Assembly: GCF_018257575.1 (NCBI RefSeq)
Contig: NZ_JAERJP010000001.1
Coordinates: 248,001 to 312,000, forward strand
Direction of reading: 5' to 3'
Length of the DNA: 64,000 nt
From: Tatumella sp. JGM91
Lineage (GTDB): Bacteria; Pseudomonadota; Gammaproteobacteria; Enterobacterales; Enterobacteriaceae
Shown: positions 21,827 to 30,812 of the stretch, piece by piece
Layout: every line of letters begins with the position of its first letter
How positions within the stretch are numbered: position 1 is the stretch's first letter
The notes under the pieces: generated by a model
Told to the model about the DNA's origin: nothing
Database searches by the model: none
The model's input: only the letters and a program-made list of their open reading frames with translations
Made by a program: the position numbers and the translations under genes

Positions 21827-22687
21827 TTAGTTTTCACTATTATCTTTACGCAAGTAAATAATCCAGTACGTGAGCCCTACTAATAAACCGCCACCAATAA
21901 TATTCCCCAGAGTAACGGGAATAAGATTATCGGTAATAAATTGCCAGGGAGTCAGTGTGGAAAATTGTCCGGCTGTGGTACTGGTCAGTTGCCAGAAATC
22001 AGCAGAAGCAAAATCTTTAATGACAATAGCCATCGGAATCATAAACATATTGGCAATACTGTGTTCAAACCCGCTGGAAACAAACATAGTCACCGGCAGG
22101 ATCATGGCAAGGGTTTTATCTGTCAGTGAACGACCGGAATAGCTCATCCATACGGCCAGACAAACCAGTAAGTTGGCCAGAATTCCCAGGGCAACGGCTT
22201 CGACAAATGTATGGTGCATTTTATGATCGGCTGTCTGCAGTACATTGAGGCCCCATAATCCATTAGCCACCAGATGTTCACCAGATAACCAAATCAGCGC
22301 CACAAACAGTAACGCGCCAAACAGGTTTCCGAAATAGACGATAATCCAGTGGCGCGTGAGCTGAGCCCAGCTGATACGCCCACTGGCTTTGGCAACCACA
22401 ATAAGAACGGTTGAAGTGAATAAATCAGCACCACAGACGACCACCAGAATCAACCCGAGAGAGAAACAGAGTCCGCCAATCAGTCGCGAAATACCATAAG
22501 GTAATTCGCTGCTACCGGTAGTGACGGTAATATAAAAAGTGAAGGCGATGGAGATAAAAACACCTGCATTAATTGCCAGGAAAAAGGTGGTTAATGGTGG
22601 TTTTGATGCCTTATAGACACCTGCTTCTTCGGCAACTTTTGCCATTGCTGCCGGCATTAACAGATCAAAAGGATTGTCCGTTTTCAC
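21827..22687 (-). CDS. focA: FocA, formate channel
   Basis: A 286-residue pentameric inner-membrane channel of the FNT family that moves formate out and in during mixed-acid fermentation. Six hydrophobic helices can be seen. Conserved features are the N-terminal DNPFDLLMPAAMAKVAEEAG segment, the LICLAVWMSYSGRS-like block near residue 180, and SGFEHSIANMFMIP with the pore-linked histidine. Length equals E. coli FocA (285). It is the first gene of the focA-pflB operon. A near-consensus FNR site lies 58-72 bases upstream. Confidence 0.97.
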   Translation of the reverse strand: MKTDNPFDLLMPAAMAKVAEEAGVYKASKPPLTTFFLAINAGVFISIAFTFYITVTTGSSELPYGISRLIGGLCFSLGLILVVVCGADLFTSTVLIVVAKASGRISWAQLTRHWIIVYFGNLFGALLFVALIWLSGEHLVANGLWGLNVLQTADHKMHHTFVEAVALGILANLLVCLAVWMSYSGRSLTDKTLAMILPVTMFVSSGFEHSIANMFMIPMAIVIKDFASADFWQLTSTTAGQFSTLTPWQFITDNLIPVTLGNIIGGGLLVGLTYWIIYLRKDNSEN

Positions 22688-22968
22688 ACAAATCCCCTCA
22701 GAGTTTTCGCTGTGCCCAGAGTATCAAATGGCCTGTTTGTGAGAATTGACCTGGATCACTTTTAACCGTTGCTGGTCTGCTAAAACTGTCTTTTTCGGTC
22801 AGTGATATATCATAATGCATTGAAAATAAAGGTTAAAATTTATTTTAATAACTATTTTATTTTTTGATTAACCGGGTGTTGTCGCCAGATGATTAAACAA
22901 TAAAGACTAAAAATGGCATGATTATGCGCCGGGAGAGGGAGCTACAGCTAAATATAAACAGACGGGGC
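22688..22968. other. Intergenic region upstream of focA
   Basis: About 280 bases between the focA start and the ycaO terminator. The left end holds the FNR-like site. The stretch 22820-22870 is AT-rich. In E. coli this region carries several promoters and FNR, ArcA and IHF sites; beyond the FNR-like site I do not place them. No gene is seen. Confidence 0.55.
22746..22759 (-). promoter_or_regulatory. Predicted FNR site upstream of focA
   Basis: TTGACCTGGATCAC matches the FNR consensus TTGAT-N4-ATCAA at eight of ten fixed positions. It lies 59 bases upstream of the focA start codon. Oxygen-controlled activation of focA-pflB by FNR is well established in E. coli, so position and match support each other. 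Confidence 0.65.
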
Positions 22969-23011
22969 AAAAAAACAGCGCCGGTCGAAGGCGCTGTAAA
23001 TATTTTTTTAA
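22969..23011. terminator. Terminator downstream of ycaO (bidirectional)
   Basis: ACAGCGCC (22975-22982) pairs with GGCGCTGT (22990-22997) around a seven-base loop. An A-run on the left (22969-22975) gives the U-tract for ycaO on the minus strand, and a T-run on the right (about 23003-23009) could serve the plus strand. Confidence 0.8.
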
Positions 23012-23029
23012 CAAAGAATCGGCGGAGAC

Positions 23030-24793
23030 TTAATTTTCTGACCAGTACTGACGTTTTGCGGCCTGAAGTTTCTCATAAGCCGCCAGTAAAGACTGATGGG
23101 CAGGGAAAGCAGTCAGAGACAAGTCAACTTTCTGCAGCCCATAAAAAGGTTCTTCGCCACTGATTGCCGCAGACGCAGCTTCTACCGCATCGCTGCCGTA
23201 CATACGGTTAAAGGCGGTCAGATATTCGCCGGGGGTCCGCTCATCTTCCAGTGACAGCAACAGTAATGTCTGCAGGCAGCGGTAGTAATTAGCCTGTTCG
23301 GCACTGAAGACTGAATTGTTAAATTCAATGGTCCACTCGGTCCAGATCAATGCCTGGTCGAGATCGCCTCCGGCAAGTGCCAGCATAGCTTTAAGTTCAC
23401 CGACGCGCAGGGTTGACCAGCCATTATCTTTGCCCGTCGCCAGACCCAGCAGTTCGCGTACCCGGGTAAAATCGTCCAGGCCTTCGTCATCCATCTGCGT
23501 AATCAGTTCAAGGTAGTCCTGAGGTTGCCATTCGCTGCCCGGTAAACTAAGGAAAGTTTCACGGAAACCGGATCCCATATTGTTGTTAGCCAGCAATAAA
23601 TCTTCGGCCGGATAAATATCAGACATGCCGGGAACAATAATCCGGCAGGCATATACGCCCAGATGTTCATAGTCGGCAATATACACTTCTTTATTTTCGG
23701 CACGGAAAATATTCATCAGTGTCGAAAATTCCTGTTCGGTGGTACCGGAAAAGGACCAGTCAGCGAACGGATAATCAGGAGTATCTTTGAACATATCCCA
23801 GGAGATCAGGCCGCTGGAATCGATAAAATGTGTTTCCAGGTTAGTGTGTTCTGCGACTTCTTCATCATCAAAGGTTGGCGGAGTAAACACATCCAGATCT
23901 TTCAGGCTGCGGCCCTGTAATAGTTCCGTAACGGTGCGTTCCAGCGCGACGCCGAAATCAGGATGGGCGCCGAAAGAAGCAAAACAGGTACCATTTTCCG
24001 GATTAAATAACACCACACAGATCACCGGATACTGGCCGCCCAGCGAGGCGTCGTAGGCAAAAATCGGGAAACCTTCGGCTTCCAGTTGTGCAATAGCTTC
24101 GATAACCGCCGGATAACGGGCCATGACTGTCTGTGGAATTTCCGGCAGGCTGATTGATTCAGCGATAATACGGTTTTTAATGTAACGCTCAAAGACTTCC
24201 GAAAGACCCTGAACCCGTGCCTCACTGGCGGTATTACCGGCTGACATACCATTGGATACATATAAATTACCGATAATATTCATCGGAATATAGACGGTCT
24301 GCTTGTCTGACTGACGGATAAACGGCAGTGCGCAGATTCCCCGGTCATCGTTACCTGACTGCAGATCAACCAGCAGGCTGGCACCGAGGACATTGTCCGG
24401 GTCATAGAACTTACGCAGTGCAGGGTCCAGCAGTCCTTCCGGTAAATCGTCGTCTTCAGTCAGCGGGAACCATTTCTCATTCGGATAATGGACAAAGTCA
24501 CCGCCAGCGACCGTTTCACCCAGCCAGAAATCGGCAAAGAAATAGTTCGTTGATAACCGTTCAAAATATTCACCTAACGCAGAAGCCAGGGCGGCTTTTT
24601 TGCTGGCACCTTTGCCATTGGTAAAACACAGAGGACAGTCACGATCGCGGATATGGACTGACCAGACATTCGGAACCGGATTCAGCCATGAAGCTTCTTC
24701 AATAGTAAACCCTAAAGACTGTAGCTTATGCTGAAACCGTGAAATAGAGTCTTCTAAAGCGGCATCTTTGCCTGGTATAAATGTTTGCGTCAT
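23030..24793 (-). CDS. ycaO: YcaO, ATP-dependent YcaO-domain protein
   Basis: A 587-residue YcaO-family protein. The family couples ATP to amide-backbone activation. In E. coli this member is linked to beta-methylthiolation of ribosomal protein S12 together with RimO, by a mechanism not fully settled. The YcaO core covers about residues 50-390. It has conserved Gly/Glu blocks such as KGASKKAALASALGEYFERL and SEARVQGLSEVFERYI, which carry the acidic ATP/Mg ligands of the family. A C-terminal TPR-like extension (AMLALAGGDLDQALIW) follows. It sits next to focA as in E. coli. No precursor peptide or cyclodehydratase partner is near, so it is not a natural-product YcaO. Confidence 0.94.
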   Translation of the reverse strand: MTQTFIPGKDAALEDSISRFQHKLQSLGFTIEEASWLNPVPNVWSVHIRDRDCPLCFTNGKGASKKAALASALGEYFERLSTNYFFADFWLGETVAGGDFVHYPNEKWFPLTEDDDLPEGLLDPALRKFYDPDNVLGASLLVDLQSGNDDRGICALPFIRQSDKQTVYIPMNIIGNLYVSNGMSAGNTASEARVQGLSEVFERYIKNRIIAESISLPEIPQTVMARYPAVIEAIAQLEAEGFPIFAYDASLGGQYPVICVVLFNPENGTCFASFGAHPDFGVALERTVTELLQGRSLKDLDVFTPPTFDDEEVAEHTNLETHFIDSSGLISWDMFKDTPDYPFADWSFSGTTEQEFSTLMNIFRAENKEVYIADYEHLGVYACRIIVPGMSDIYPAEDLLLANNNMGSGFRETFLSLPGSEWQPQDYLELITQMDDEGLDDFTRVRELLGLATGKDNGWSTLRVGELKAMLALAGGDLDQALIWTEWTIEFNNSVFSAEQANYYRCLQTLLLLSLEDERTPGEYLTAFNRMYGSDAVEAASAAISGEEPFYGLQKVDLSLTAFPAHQSLLAAYEKLQAAKRQYWSEN

Positions 24794-25079
24794 AGTGCCG
24801 CGTTCTCCCGGGGAGTGATAAACAGATGTGTTGGGGTAATGATACGGAATTTATACGATGACCGCTATCAGCCGACAGTAAAATCTCCCCGTTATAACTC
24901 CGTTACCCGGAGCCGAAATAAGCCGTTGTCCGGAAAAAAATAAACATCAGGGTCAGGGGATTAACCGGAGAGTCATAAAAATCGTCCTGCAGACCGATTA
25001 ATTATTGCAGCGTTTTTCAGGCAGTGATACAACCGACAGGTATCTGATAATCGTTTCGATGTAACCATGGTGAGTATAA
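24794..25079. other. Divergent intergenic region between ycaO and serC
   Basis: 286 bases holding the promoters of ycaO (minus) and serC (plus). I see no RNA gene, no clear hairpin and no hexamer pair strong enough to report. Confidence 0.5.
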
Positions 25080-26165
25080 ATGACGCAGGTGTATAATTTT
25101 AGTTCTGGCCCGGCAATGTTGCCAGCAGAAGTACTTCGTCGTGCACAGCAGGATCTGGTTAACTGGCAGGGTCTGGGCACTTCAGTAATGGAAATCAGCC
25201 ATCGCAGCAAAGAATTTATCAGCGTTGCTGAAACGGCAGAGCAGGACTTCCGGGATTTATTAAAAATCCCGTCCAATTATAAAGTATTGTTCTGCCACGG
25301 TGGTGGCCGTGGTCAGTTTGCGGCAGTACCCGGTAATTTACTGAATGGTGCCAGCCAGGCTGACTATATTGATGGTGGTTACTGGGGGCACAGTGCGGTT
25401 AAAGAAGCCGCTAAATTTTGTACCCCGAATATTATTGATATTAAAGTCACTGAAGAAGGTAAAACTGCGTTATTACCCATGAGCCAATGGCAGCTGAATG
25501 ATAACGCTGCTTATGTGCATTACTGCCCGAATGAAACCATCGATGGTACCGCGATTGATGAGCAGCCGGATTTCGGCGATAAAATAGTGGTCGCTGATTT
25601 CTCCTCCACCATTTTATCCCGTGAGATCGATGTCAGCCGCTACGGGGTGATTTATGCCGGCGCCCAGAAAAATATCGGTCCTGCCGGGCTGACACTGGTT
25701 ATTGTCCGTGAAGACCTGCTGGGTAAAGCCCGTAAGGATCTGCCTTCTGTCTTCGATTACTCGGTGCTGGCAGAAAATAACTCAATGTTTAACACCCCGC
25801 CAACTTTTGCCTGGTATCTGTCCGGACTGGTATTCCAGTGGCTGAAAGAGCAGGGCGGCGTCGCGGCAATGGATAAAGTCAACCAGGCGAAGGGCGATCT
25901 TCTTTACAGCACCATTGATCACAGTGATTTCTATCGTAATAATGTTGCAGACAGCAACCGCTCGCGGATGAATATCCCTTTCCAGCTGGCAGATTCCGCG
26001 CTGGATAAGCTGTTTCTGGACGAGTCTGTCAGCCACGGACTGCATGCTCTCAAAGGGCACCGGGTGGTTGGCGGAATGCGGGCTTCTATTTACAATGCCA
26101 TGCCGCTGGCGGGTGTGAAAGCACTGACTGAGTTTATGCTCGATTTTGAACGCCGCCATGGCTAA
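25080..26165 (+). CDS. serC: Phosphoserine aminotransferase
   Basis: A 361-residue PLP enzyme that makes phosphoserine from 3-phosphohydroxypyruvate and also acts in pyridoxine synthesis. The N-terminus [11 protein letters not shown] is the family hallmark. The PLP lysine is Lys197 in [12 protein letters not shown]. Other conserved blocks are [14 protein letters not shown] and the C-terminal [16 protein letters not shown]. Length equals the E. coli enzyme. aroA follows 79 bases later on the same strand. The gap holds two hairpins that can act as an attenuator, so serC is the promoter-proximal gene of a serC-aroA operon. Confidence 0.97.
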   Translation: MTQVYNFSSGPAMLPAEVLRRAQQDLVNWQGLGTSVMEISHRSKEFISVAETAEQDFRDLLKIPSNYKVLFCHGGGRGQFAAVPGNLLNGASQADYIDGGYWGHSAVKEAAKFCTPNIIDIKVTEEGKTALLPMSQWQLNDNAAYVHYCPNETIDGTAIDEQPDFGDKIVVADFSSTILSREIDVSRYGVIYAGAQKNIGPAGLTLVIVREDLLGKARKDLPSVFDYSVLAENNSMFNTPPTFAWYLSGLVFQWLKEQGGVAAMDKVNQAKGDLLYSTIDHSDFYRNNVADSNRSRMNIPFQLADSALDKLFLDESVSHGLHALKGHRVVGGMRASIYNAMPLAGVKALTEFMLDFERRHG

Positions 26166-26217
26166 GCCAGTGGTGATTTACTGGCCTTTTTGTTTACCCC
26201 GCCAGTGGCGGGGTTTT
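26166..26217 (+). terminator. Tandem hairpins (attenuator) between serC and aroA
   Basis: The first hairpin, GCCAGT (26166-26171) with ACTGGC (26180-26185), is followed by CTTTTTG. The second, CCCCGCC (26197-26203) with GGCGGGG (26207-26213), is followed by TTTTGATCTTTT. Each looks like a modest intrinsic terminator. A partial terminator between these genes is known in E. coli and would lower aroA expression relative to serC. Confidence 0.7.
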
Positions 26218-26244
26218 GATCTTTTATAAAGAGTGACTTTTGAC

Positions 26245-27525
26245 ATGCCGGATTCTCTGACCTTACAACCTGTAGCCCGTATTGACGGTACGGTAAATTT
26301 ACCCGGCTCGAAAAGTGTGTCAAACCGCGCGCTATTGTTAGCTGCAATTTCCAAAGGAACGACCCGCCTGACGAATCTGCTGGACAGTGATGACATTAAG
26401 CACATGCTTAATGGACTGAGCTTGCTGGGGATTGAATATACATTATCTGCAGATCGTACCGAATGTGTTGTCACCGGGATCGGTGGCCCGTTACATGCCG
26501 CAGCTCCTGTTGAGTTATTCCTCGGGAATGCGGGAACGGCGATGCGTCCGCTGGCGGCGGCCTTAAGCCTGGCGGGTAAAGATATTATCCTGACCGGCGA
26601 ACCACGAATGAAAGAACGTCCCATCGGTCACCTGGTTGATGCTCTGCGTCAGGGGGGGGCTGATATCAGCTATCTGGAAAATGAAAACTACCCGCCATTA
26701 CGCCTGAACGGCGGGTTCAATGGAGGCGAAATCAGTGTCGATGGCAGTGTGTCAAGCCAGTTTCTGACTGCGTTGCTGATGACTGCGCCTTTAGCCAGTG
26801 AACAGACAACCATTACCATTACCGGTGAACTGGTTTCAAAGCCATATATTGATATCACGCTGAATCTGATGAAATGTTTTGGTGTCAGGGTTGAAAACCA
26901 GCAATACCAGCGTTTTGTTATTCAGGGCGGGCAGCAGTATCAGTCTCCCGGCGAATATCTGGTTGAAGGGGATGCCTCATCGGCTTCTTATTTTCTGGCT
27001 GCTGCGGCAATTAAAGGCGGTACTGTCCGTGTCACCGGTATTGGCCGCAACAGTATACAGGGCGATATTCGCTTTGCTGATGTGCTGGAAAAAATGGGGG
27101 CAGTGATTGAATGGGGGGATAATTATATTTCCTGTACCCGTGGCGCACTGAAGGCGATAGAGATGGATATGAACCACATCCCTGATGCGGCGATGACTAT
27201 TGCCACCACTGCCTTGTTTGCGGAAGGTACTACCCTGATGACGAATATCTACAACTGGCGGGTAAAAGAAACCGACCGGCTTGCGGCCATGGCAGCTGAA
27301 TTACGTAAGGTCGGGGCAACAGTTGAAGAGGGGTATGATTTTATTCGTATTACGCCGCCTGCTACCCTGAAACATGCAGACATTGAAACCTATAATGATC
27401 ATCGTATTGCGATGTGTTTCTCTCTGGTTGCATTGTCGGATACCCCGGTCACTATTCTCGACCCCGGATGTACAGCAAAAACTTTCCCTGATTATTTCCA
27501 CCAGCTGGCTGCTGTCAGTCATTAA
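26245..27525 (+). CDS. aroA: EPSP synthase (3-phosphoshikimate 1-carboxyvinyltransferase)
   Basis: A 426-residue enzyme of the shikimate pathway that joins shikimate-3-phosphate and phosphoenolpyruvate. I chose ATG at 26245 because [15 protein letters not shown] aligns with the E. coli start; an in-frame GTG four codons earlier is possible. Conserved blocks are the substrate loop [17 protein letters not shown], the PEP-binding [11 protein letters not shown] (class I, glyphosate-sensitive type), [13 protein letters not shown] and [11 protein letters not shown]. Length is that of E. coli AroA (427). It is the distal gene of the serC-aroA operon. Confidence 0.97.
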   Translation: MPDSLTLQPVARIDGTVNLPGSKSVSNRALLLAAISKGTTRLTNLLDSDDIKHMLNGLSLLGIEYTLSADRTECVVTGIGGPLHAAAPVELFLGNAGTAMRPLAAALSLAGKDIILTGEPRMKERPIGHLVDALRQGGADISYLENENYPPLRLNGGFNGGEISVDGSVSSQFLTALLMTAPLASEQTTITITGELVSKPYIDITLNLMKCFGVRVENQQYQRFVIQGGQQYQSPGEYLVEGDASSASYFLAAAAIKGGTVRVTGIGRNSIQGDIRFADVLEKMGAVIEWGDNYISCTRGALKAIEMDMNHIPDAAMTIATTALFAEGTTLMTNIYNWRVKETDRLAAMAAELRKVGATVEEGYDFIRITPPATLKHADIETYNDHRIAMCFSLVALSDTPVTILDPGCTAKTFPDYFHQLAAVSH

Positions 27526-27735
27526 TTATCAGTGGACTTTCTCTGTTCTGGTCTGTATTTAGTCCGGTTGCGCCGGGTTTATCTCACCCGGTGGTTGCCG
27601 TCTTAGCTGAAAACTCTGTTTTTTTGCCCCTGTGGCGGAATAAGTCACTGCGACTTCCGTTCGCCACAGGTATACTTAAGGCAAACGGTGTATTTATATG
27701 CTGAGAAATCCAGATCAGCGATAAAGGAGATTATA
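27526..27735. other. aroA-cmk intergenic region with a composite stem-loop
   Basis: These 210 bases replace the ycaL gene that lies here in E. coli. CCGGGT (27573-27578) pairs with ACCCGG just downstream, with no T-run after it. A second element, TGTGGCG (27631-27637) with CGCCACA (27662-27668), encloses a smaller stem AAGTC/GACTT. A -10-like TATACT (27671-27676) follows, but no matching -35 is clear. Confidence 0.45.
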
Positions 27736-28419
27736 ATGACAACGGTCCCGGTGATGACGATTGATGGCCCGAGTGGGGCCGGGAAAGGCACGCTGTGTAA
27801 AGCGATTGCTGAGAAACTGCAATGGCATTTACTGGACTCCGGCGCGATTTATCGGGTGCTGGCCCTGGCGGCGTTACATCATCGCGTGGATATCAGCTCG
27901 GAAGAAGCGCTGGTTCCGATTGCAGCGCATCTTGATGTGCGTTTTCTCTCCGTTGACGGTGAGCTGCAGGTTATTCTGGAAGGTGAAGAGGTGACCAGCG
28001 AAATCCGTACCCAGGATGTCAGTAATACGGCGTCTAAAGTCGCAGCGTTCCCGCGGGTGCGGGAAGCTCTTTTACGGCGGCAGCGGGCTTTTAAAGAAGC
28101 GCCGGGGCTGATTGCTGATGGCCGTGACATGGGAACGGTCGTGTTTCCTGAAGCCGCAGTGAAGATTTTCCTCGATGCCAGCGCCGAAGAAAGAGCAGAA
28201 CGGCGTATGCTACAGTTGCAGGAAAAGGGCTTTAGTGTTAACTTTGAGCGCCTTTTATCTGAGATAAAAGAACGGGACGACCGTGATCGTAACCGTGCCG
28301 TGGCTCCGCTGGTGCCTGCGGCGGATGCATTGGTTATTGATTCTACTGGCATGACTATTGAGCAAGTGATTGAAAAAACACTTGAATATGCCAGGTCACG
28401 GTTGAAAGATCTCGTTTGA
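27736..28419 (+). CDS. cmk: Cytidylate kinase
   Basis: A 227-residue kinase that phosphorylates CMP and dCMP with ATP. The ATG at 27736 follows AAGGAGA and gives [19 protein letters not shown], the family N-terminus with its P-loop at residues 11-19. Substrate-binding blocks are [15 protein letters not shown] and [14 protein letters not shown], and the lid is [16 protein letters not shown]. Length matches E. coli. rpsA follows after a 127-base leader, the same order as in E. coli, where the two are partly cotranscribed. Confidence 0.97.
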   Translation: MTTVPVMTIDGPSGAGKGTLCKAIAEKLQWHLLDSGAIYRVLALAALHHRVDISSEEALVPIAAHLDVRFLSVDGELQVILEGEEVTSEIRTQDVSNTASKVAAFPRVREALLRRQRAFKEAPGLIADGRDMGTVVFPEAAVKIFLDASAEERAERRMLQLQEKGFSVNFERLLSEIKERDDRDRNRAVAPLVPAADALVIDSTGMTIEQVIEKTLEYARSRLKDLV

Positions 28420-28449
28420 GTTCTGGCCAGCGCGCCGACAGAATGCTTT

Positions 28450-28546
28450 ACCCCCGTACCACGGATGGTGCGGGGTATGTGAAACAACCCCATCCGACAA
28501 TGATGTCAGATGGACGTTAAATTGAAGAATCCTGAAGATTATCAAT
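28450..28546 (+). promoter_or_regulatory. rpsA leader with hairpin, likely S1 autoregulatory region
   Basis: An imperfect hairpin, ACCCCCGTACCA with TGGTGCGGGGT, lies at 28450-28476. The last 25 or so bases before the start (AATCCTGAAGATTATCAAT) look the same as in E. coli and lack a strong Shine-Dalgarno. In E. coli the rpsA leader is folded and gives very efficient initiation that S1 represses; the same control is inferred here. Confidence 0.55.
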
Positions 28547-30226
28547 ATGACTGAATCTTTTGCTCAACTCTTTGAAGAGTCCCTGAAAGAAATCGAAACC
28601 CGTCCGGGTTCCATTGTTCGTGGTGTTGTTGTTGCTATCGACAAAGACATCGTTCTGGTTGATGCGGGTCTGAAATCTGAATCTGCAATTCCTGCAGAGC
28701 AGTTCAAAAACGCAGCTGGCGAACTGGAAATCCAGGTAGGCGACGAAGTTGACGTAGCCCTGGATGCTGTAGAAGACGGCTTCGGTGAAACGCTGCTGTC
28801 CCGTGAAAAAGCTAAACGTCACGAAGCTTGGATCACGCTGGAAAAAGCGTATGAAGAAGCTGAAACTGTTACCGGTATTATCAACGGCAAAGTCAAGGGC
28901 GGCTTCACTGTTGAGCTGAACGGTATTCGTGCGTTCCTGCCAGGTTCACTGGTAGATGTGCGTCCGGTTCGTGATACTCTGCACCTGGAAGGCAAAGAGC
29001 TTGAATTCAAAGTAATCAAGCTTGATCAGAAACGTAACAACGTGGTGGTTTCCCGCCGTGCGGTTATCGAATCTGAGAACAGTGCTGAACGTGATCAACT
29101 GCTGGAAAACCTGCAGGAAGGCATGGAAGTTAAAGGTATCGTTAAGAACCTGACTGACTACGGTGCATTCGTTGATCTGGGTGGTGTTGACGGCCTGCTG
29201 CATATCACTGATATGGCGTGGAAACGTGTTAAACATCCAAGCGAAATTGTCAACGTTGGCGACGAAATCACTGTTAAAGTGCTGAAGTTCGACCGCGAGC
29301 GTACCCGTGTATCTCTGGGCCTGAAACAGCTGGGCGAAGATCCTTGGGTTGCTATCGCTAAGCGTTACCCTGAGAGTACCCGTCTGACGGGGCGCGTGAC
29401 CAACCTGACTGATTACGGCTGCTTCGTAGAAATCGAAGAAGGCGTTGAAGGTCTGGTACACGTTTCTGAAATGGACTGGACTAACAAAAACATTCACCCA
29501 TCTAAAGTTGTTAACGTGGGTGATGTTGTTGAAGTTATGGTTCTGGACATCGACGAAGAACGTCGTCGTATCTCCCTGGGTCTGAAGCAGTGTAAATCTA
29601 ACCCATGGCAGCAGTTCGCAGAAACTCACAACAAAGGCGATCGCGTTGAAGGTAAAATCAAGTCAATCACTGACTTTGGTATCTTCATCGGCCTGGACGG
29701 TGGTATCGACGGTCTGGTTCACCTGTCAGACATCTCCTGGAACGCGACCGGCGAAGAAGCCGTGCGTGAGTACAAGAAAGGCGACGAAATCGCCGCTGTT
29801 GTACTGCAGGTCGATGCAGAACGTGAGCGTATCTCTTTAGGCGTTAAGCAACTGGCTGAAGATCCTTTCAACAACTACATCACCCTGAACAAGAAAGGCG
29901 TGATCGTGACTGGTAAAGTTACGGCAGTTGATGCGAAAGGTGCTACAGTTGAGTTAGCTGACGGCGTTGAAGGTTACCTGCGCGCTTCTGAAGCTTCACG
30001 TGACCGCGTTGAAGATGCAACTCTGGTTCTGAATGTCGGCGACGAAGTTGAAGCTAAATTCACCGGTGTTGATCGTAAAAACCGTGTTGTAAGCCTGTCT
30101 GTTCGTGCAAAAGACGAAGCTGACGAGAAAGATGCAATCGCAACTGTTAACAACAAACAGTCTGACGAAAGCAACTTCTCTAACGCAATGGCTGAAGCTT
30201 TCAAAGCAGCATCTAAAGGCGAGTAA
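28547..30226 (+). CDS. rpsA: 30S ribosomal protein S1
   Basis: A 559-residue RNA-binding protein that brings mRNA to the small ribosomal subunit. Six S1 (OB-fold) repeats follow one another at about residues 21-87, 105-171, 192-260, 277-347, 364-434 and 451-520. Repeats 3-6 show the canonical start G(R/K)(V/I)xxxTDYGxFV and the (S/T)LGLKQ ends. Codons are strongly biased (CTG, GAA, GGT, CGT), as expected for a highly expressed gene, which also makes spurious antisense frames. Length is two residues more than E. coli S1. Confidence 0.98.
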   Translation: MTESFAQLFEESLKEIETRPGSIVRGVVVAIDKDIVLVDAGLKSESAIPAEQFKNAAGELEIQVGDEVDVALDAVEDGFGETLLSREKAKRHEAWITLEKAYEEAETVTGIINGKVKGGFTVELNGIRAFLPGSLVDVRPVRDTLHLEGKELEFKVIKLDQKRNNVVVSRRAVIESENSAERDQLLENLQEGMEVKGIVKNLTDYGAFVDLGGVDGLLHITDMAWKRVKHPSEIVNVGDEITVKVLKFDRERTRVSLGLKQLGEDPWVAIAKRYPESTRLTGRVTNLTDYGCFVEIEEGVEGLVHVSEMDWTNKNIHPSKVVNVGDVVEVMVLDIDEERRRISLGLKQCKSNPWQQFAETHNKGDRVEGKIKSITDFGIFIGLDGGIDGLVHLSDISWNATGEEAVREYKKGDEIAAVVLQVDAERERISLGVKQLAEDPFNNYITLNKKGVIVTGKVTAVDAKGATVELADGVEGYLRASEASRDRVEDATLVLNVGDEVEAKFTGVDRKNRVVSLSVRAKDEADEKDAIATVNNKQSDESNFSNAMAEAFKAASKGE

Positions 30227-30315
30227 TCTGCCTGAAATGACGGACAACAACCCGCGGTTGTTGTCCGCTCAGGTCAGCTGTCAAATGTTCCATAAAGGAA
30301 TTAACCGGAGGATTC

Positions 30316-30600
30316 ATGACTAAGTCAGAGTTGATCGAACGCCTTGCCAGCCAGCAAACACATATTCCGGCTAAGGCTGTTGAAGATGCTGTAAAAGAGA
30401 TGCTTGAACATATGGCATCGACCCTGGCACAGGGTGAGCGTATCGAAATCCGGGGATTCGGCAGTTTCTCTCTGCACTATCGTGCTCCCCGTACTGGCCG
30501 TAACCCGAAAACGGGTGACAAAGTGGAACTGGAAGGTAAATACGTTCCCCACTTTAAACCAGGAAAAGAGCTACGAGATCGTGCAAACATTAGTGAATAA
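30316..30600 (+). CDS. ihfB: Integration host factor subunit beta
   Basis: A 94-residue DNA-bending protein that pairs with IhfA. The start [20 protein letters not shown] and the arm block [22 protein letters not shown] are almost identical to E. coli IhfB, including the Pro at the arm tip that intercalates into DNA. A clear AACCGGAGG Shine-Dalgarno lies upstream. It follows rpsA by 89 bases and ends in a strong terminator. Confidence 0.97.
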   Translation: MTKSELIERLASQQTHIPAKAVEDAVKEMLEHMASTLAQGERIEIRGFGSFSLHYRAPRTGRNPKTGDKVELEGKYVPHFKPGKELRDRANISE

Positions 30601-30627
30601 TGTCTGAGCCTGAACTCATTGGATGCT

Positions 30628-30658
30628 AAAAACGGTACCTCAGGGTACCGTTTTTTTT
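30628..30658 (+). terminator. Intrinsic terminator of ihfB
   Basis: CGGTACC (30633-30639) pairs with GGTACCG (30644-30650) around TCAG. It is preceded by five A and followed by eight T, 32 bases after the ihfB stop. Confidence 0.88.
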
Positions 30659-30812
30659 GCCCGTAACAGTGTACGACCCGCGCCGCTGAATCTCCTCCCT
30701 CTCATCACCTACTTGTTTTCACCTTGCGTCTTTTGTCGCAATTATTCATCCCCCGTGTATCAGTAACAAAATCAAACGATGATTATTTTCTCCTGATAAA
30801 CGGGAGACACTT

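Noticed and set aside
22918-23163. 81-codon plus-strand frame over the ycaO terminator
   Set aside because: It reads through the terminator hairpin and antisense into ycaO; translation has no features.
23030-24793. YcaO as part of an azoline peptide natural-product cluster
   Set aside because: It is the standard focA-linked YcaO with its TPR-like tail; no precursor peptide, cyclodehydratase partner or transporter lies beside it.
27879-28493. 204-codon open frame antisense to cmk
   Set aside because: Low-complexity Arg/Ser-rich translation typical of a shadow frame; the sense strand encodes Cmk.
28946-29629. 227-codon open frame antisense to rpsA
   Set aside because: It arises from the strong codon bias of the ribosomal protein gene; it lacks a ribosome site and recognisable domains, and the sense frame is certain.
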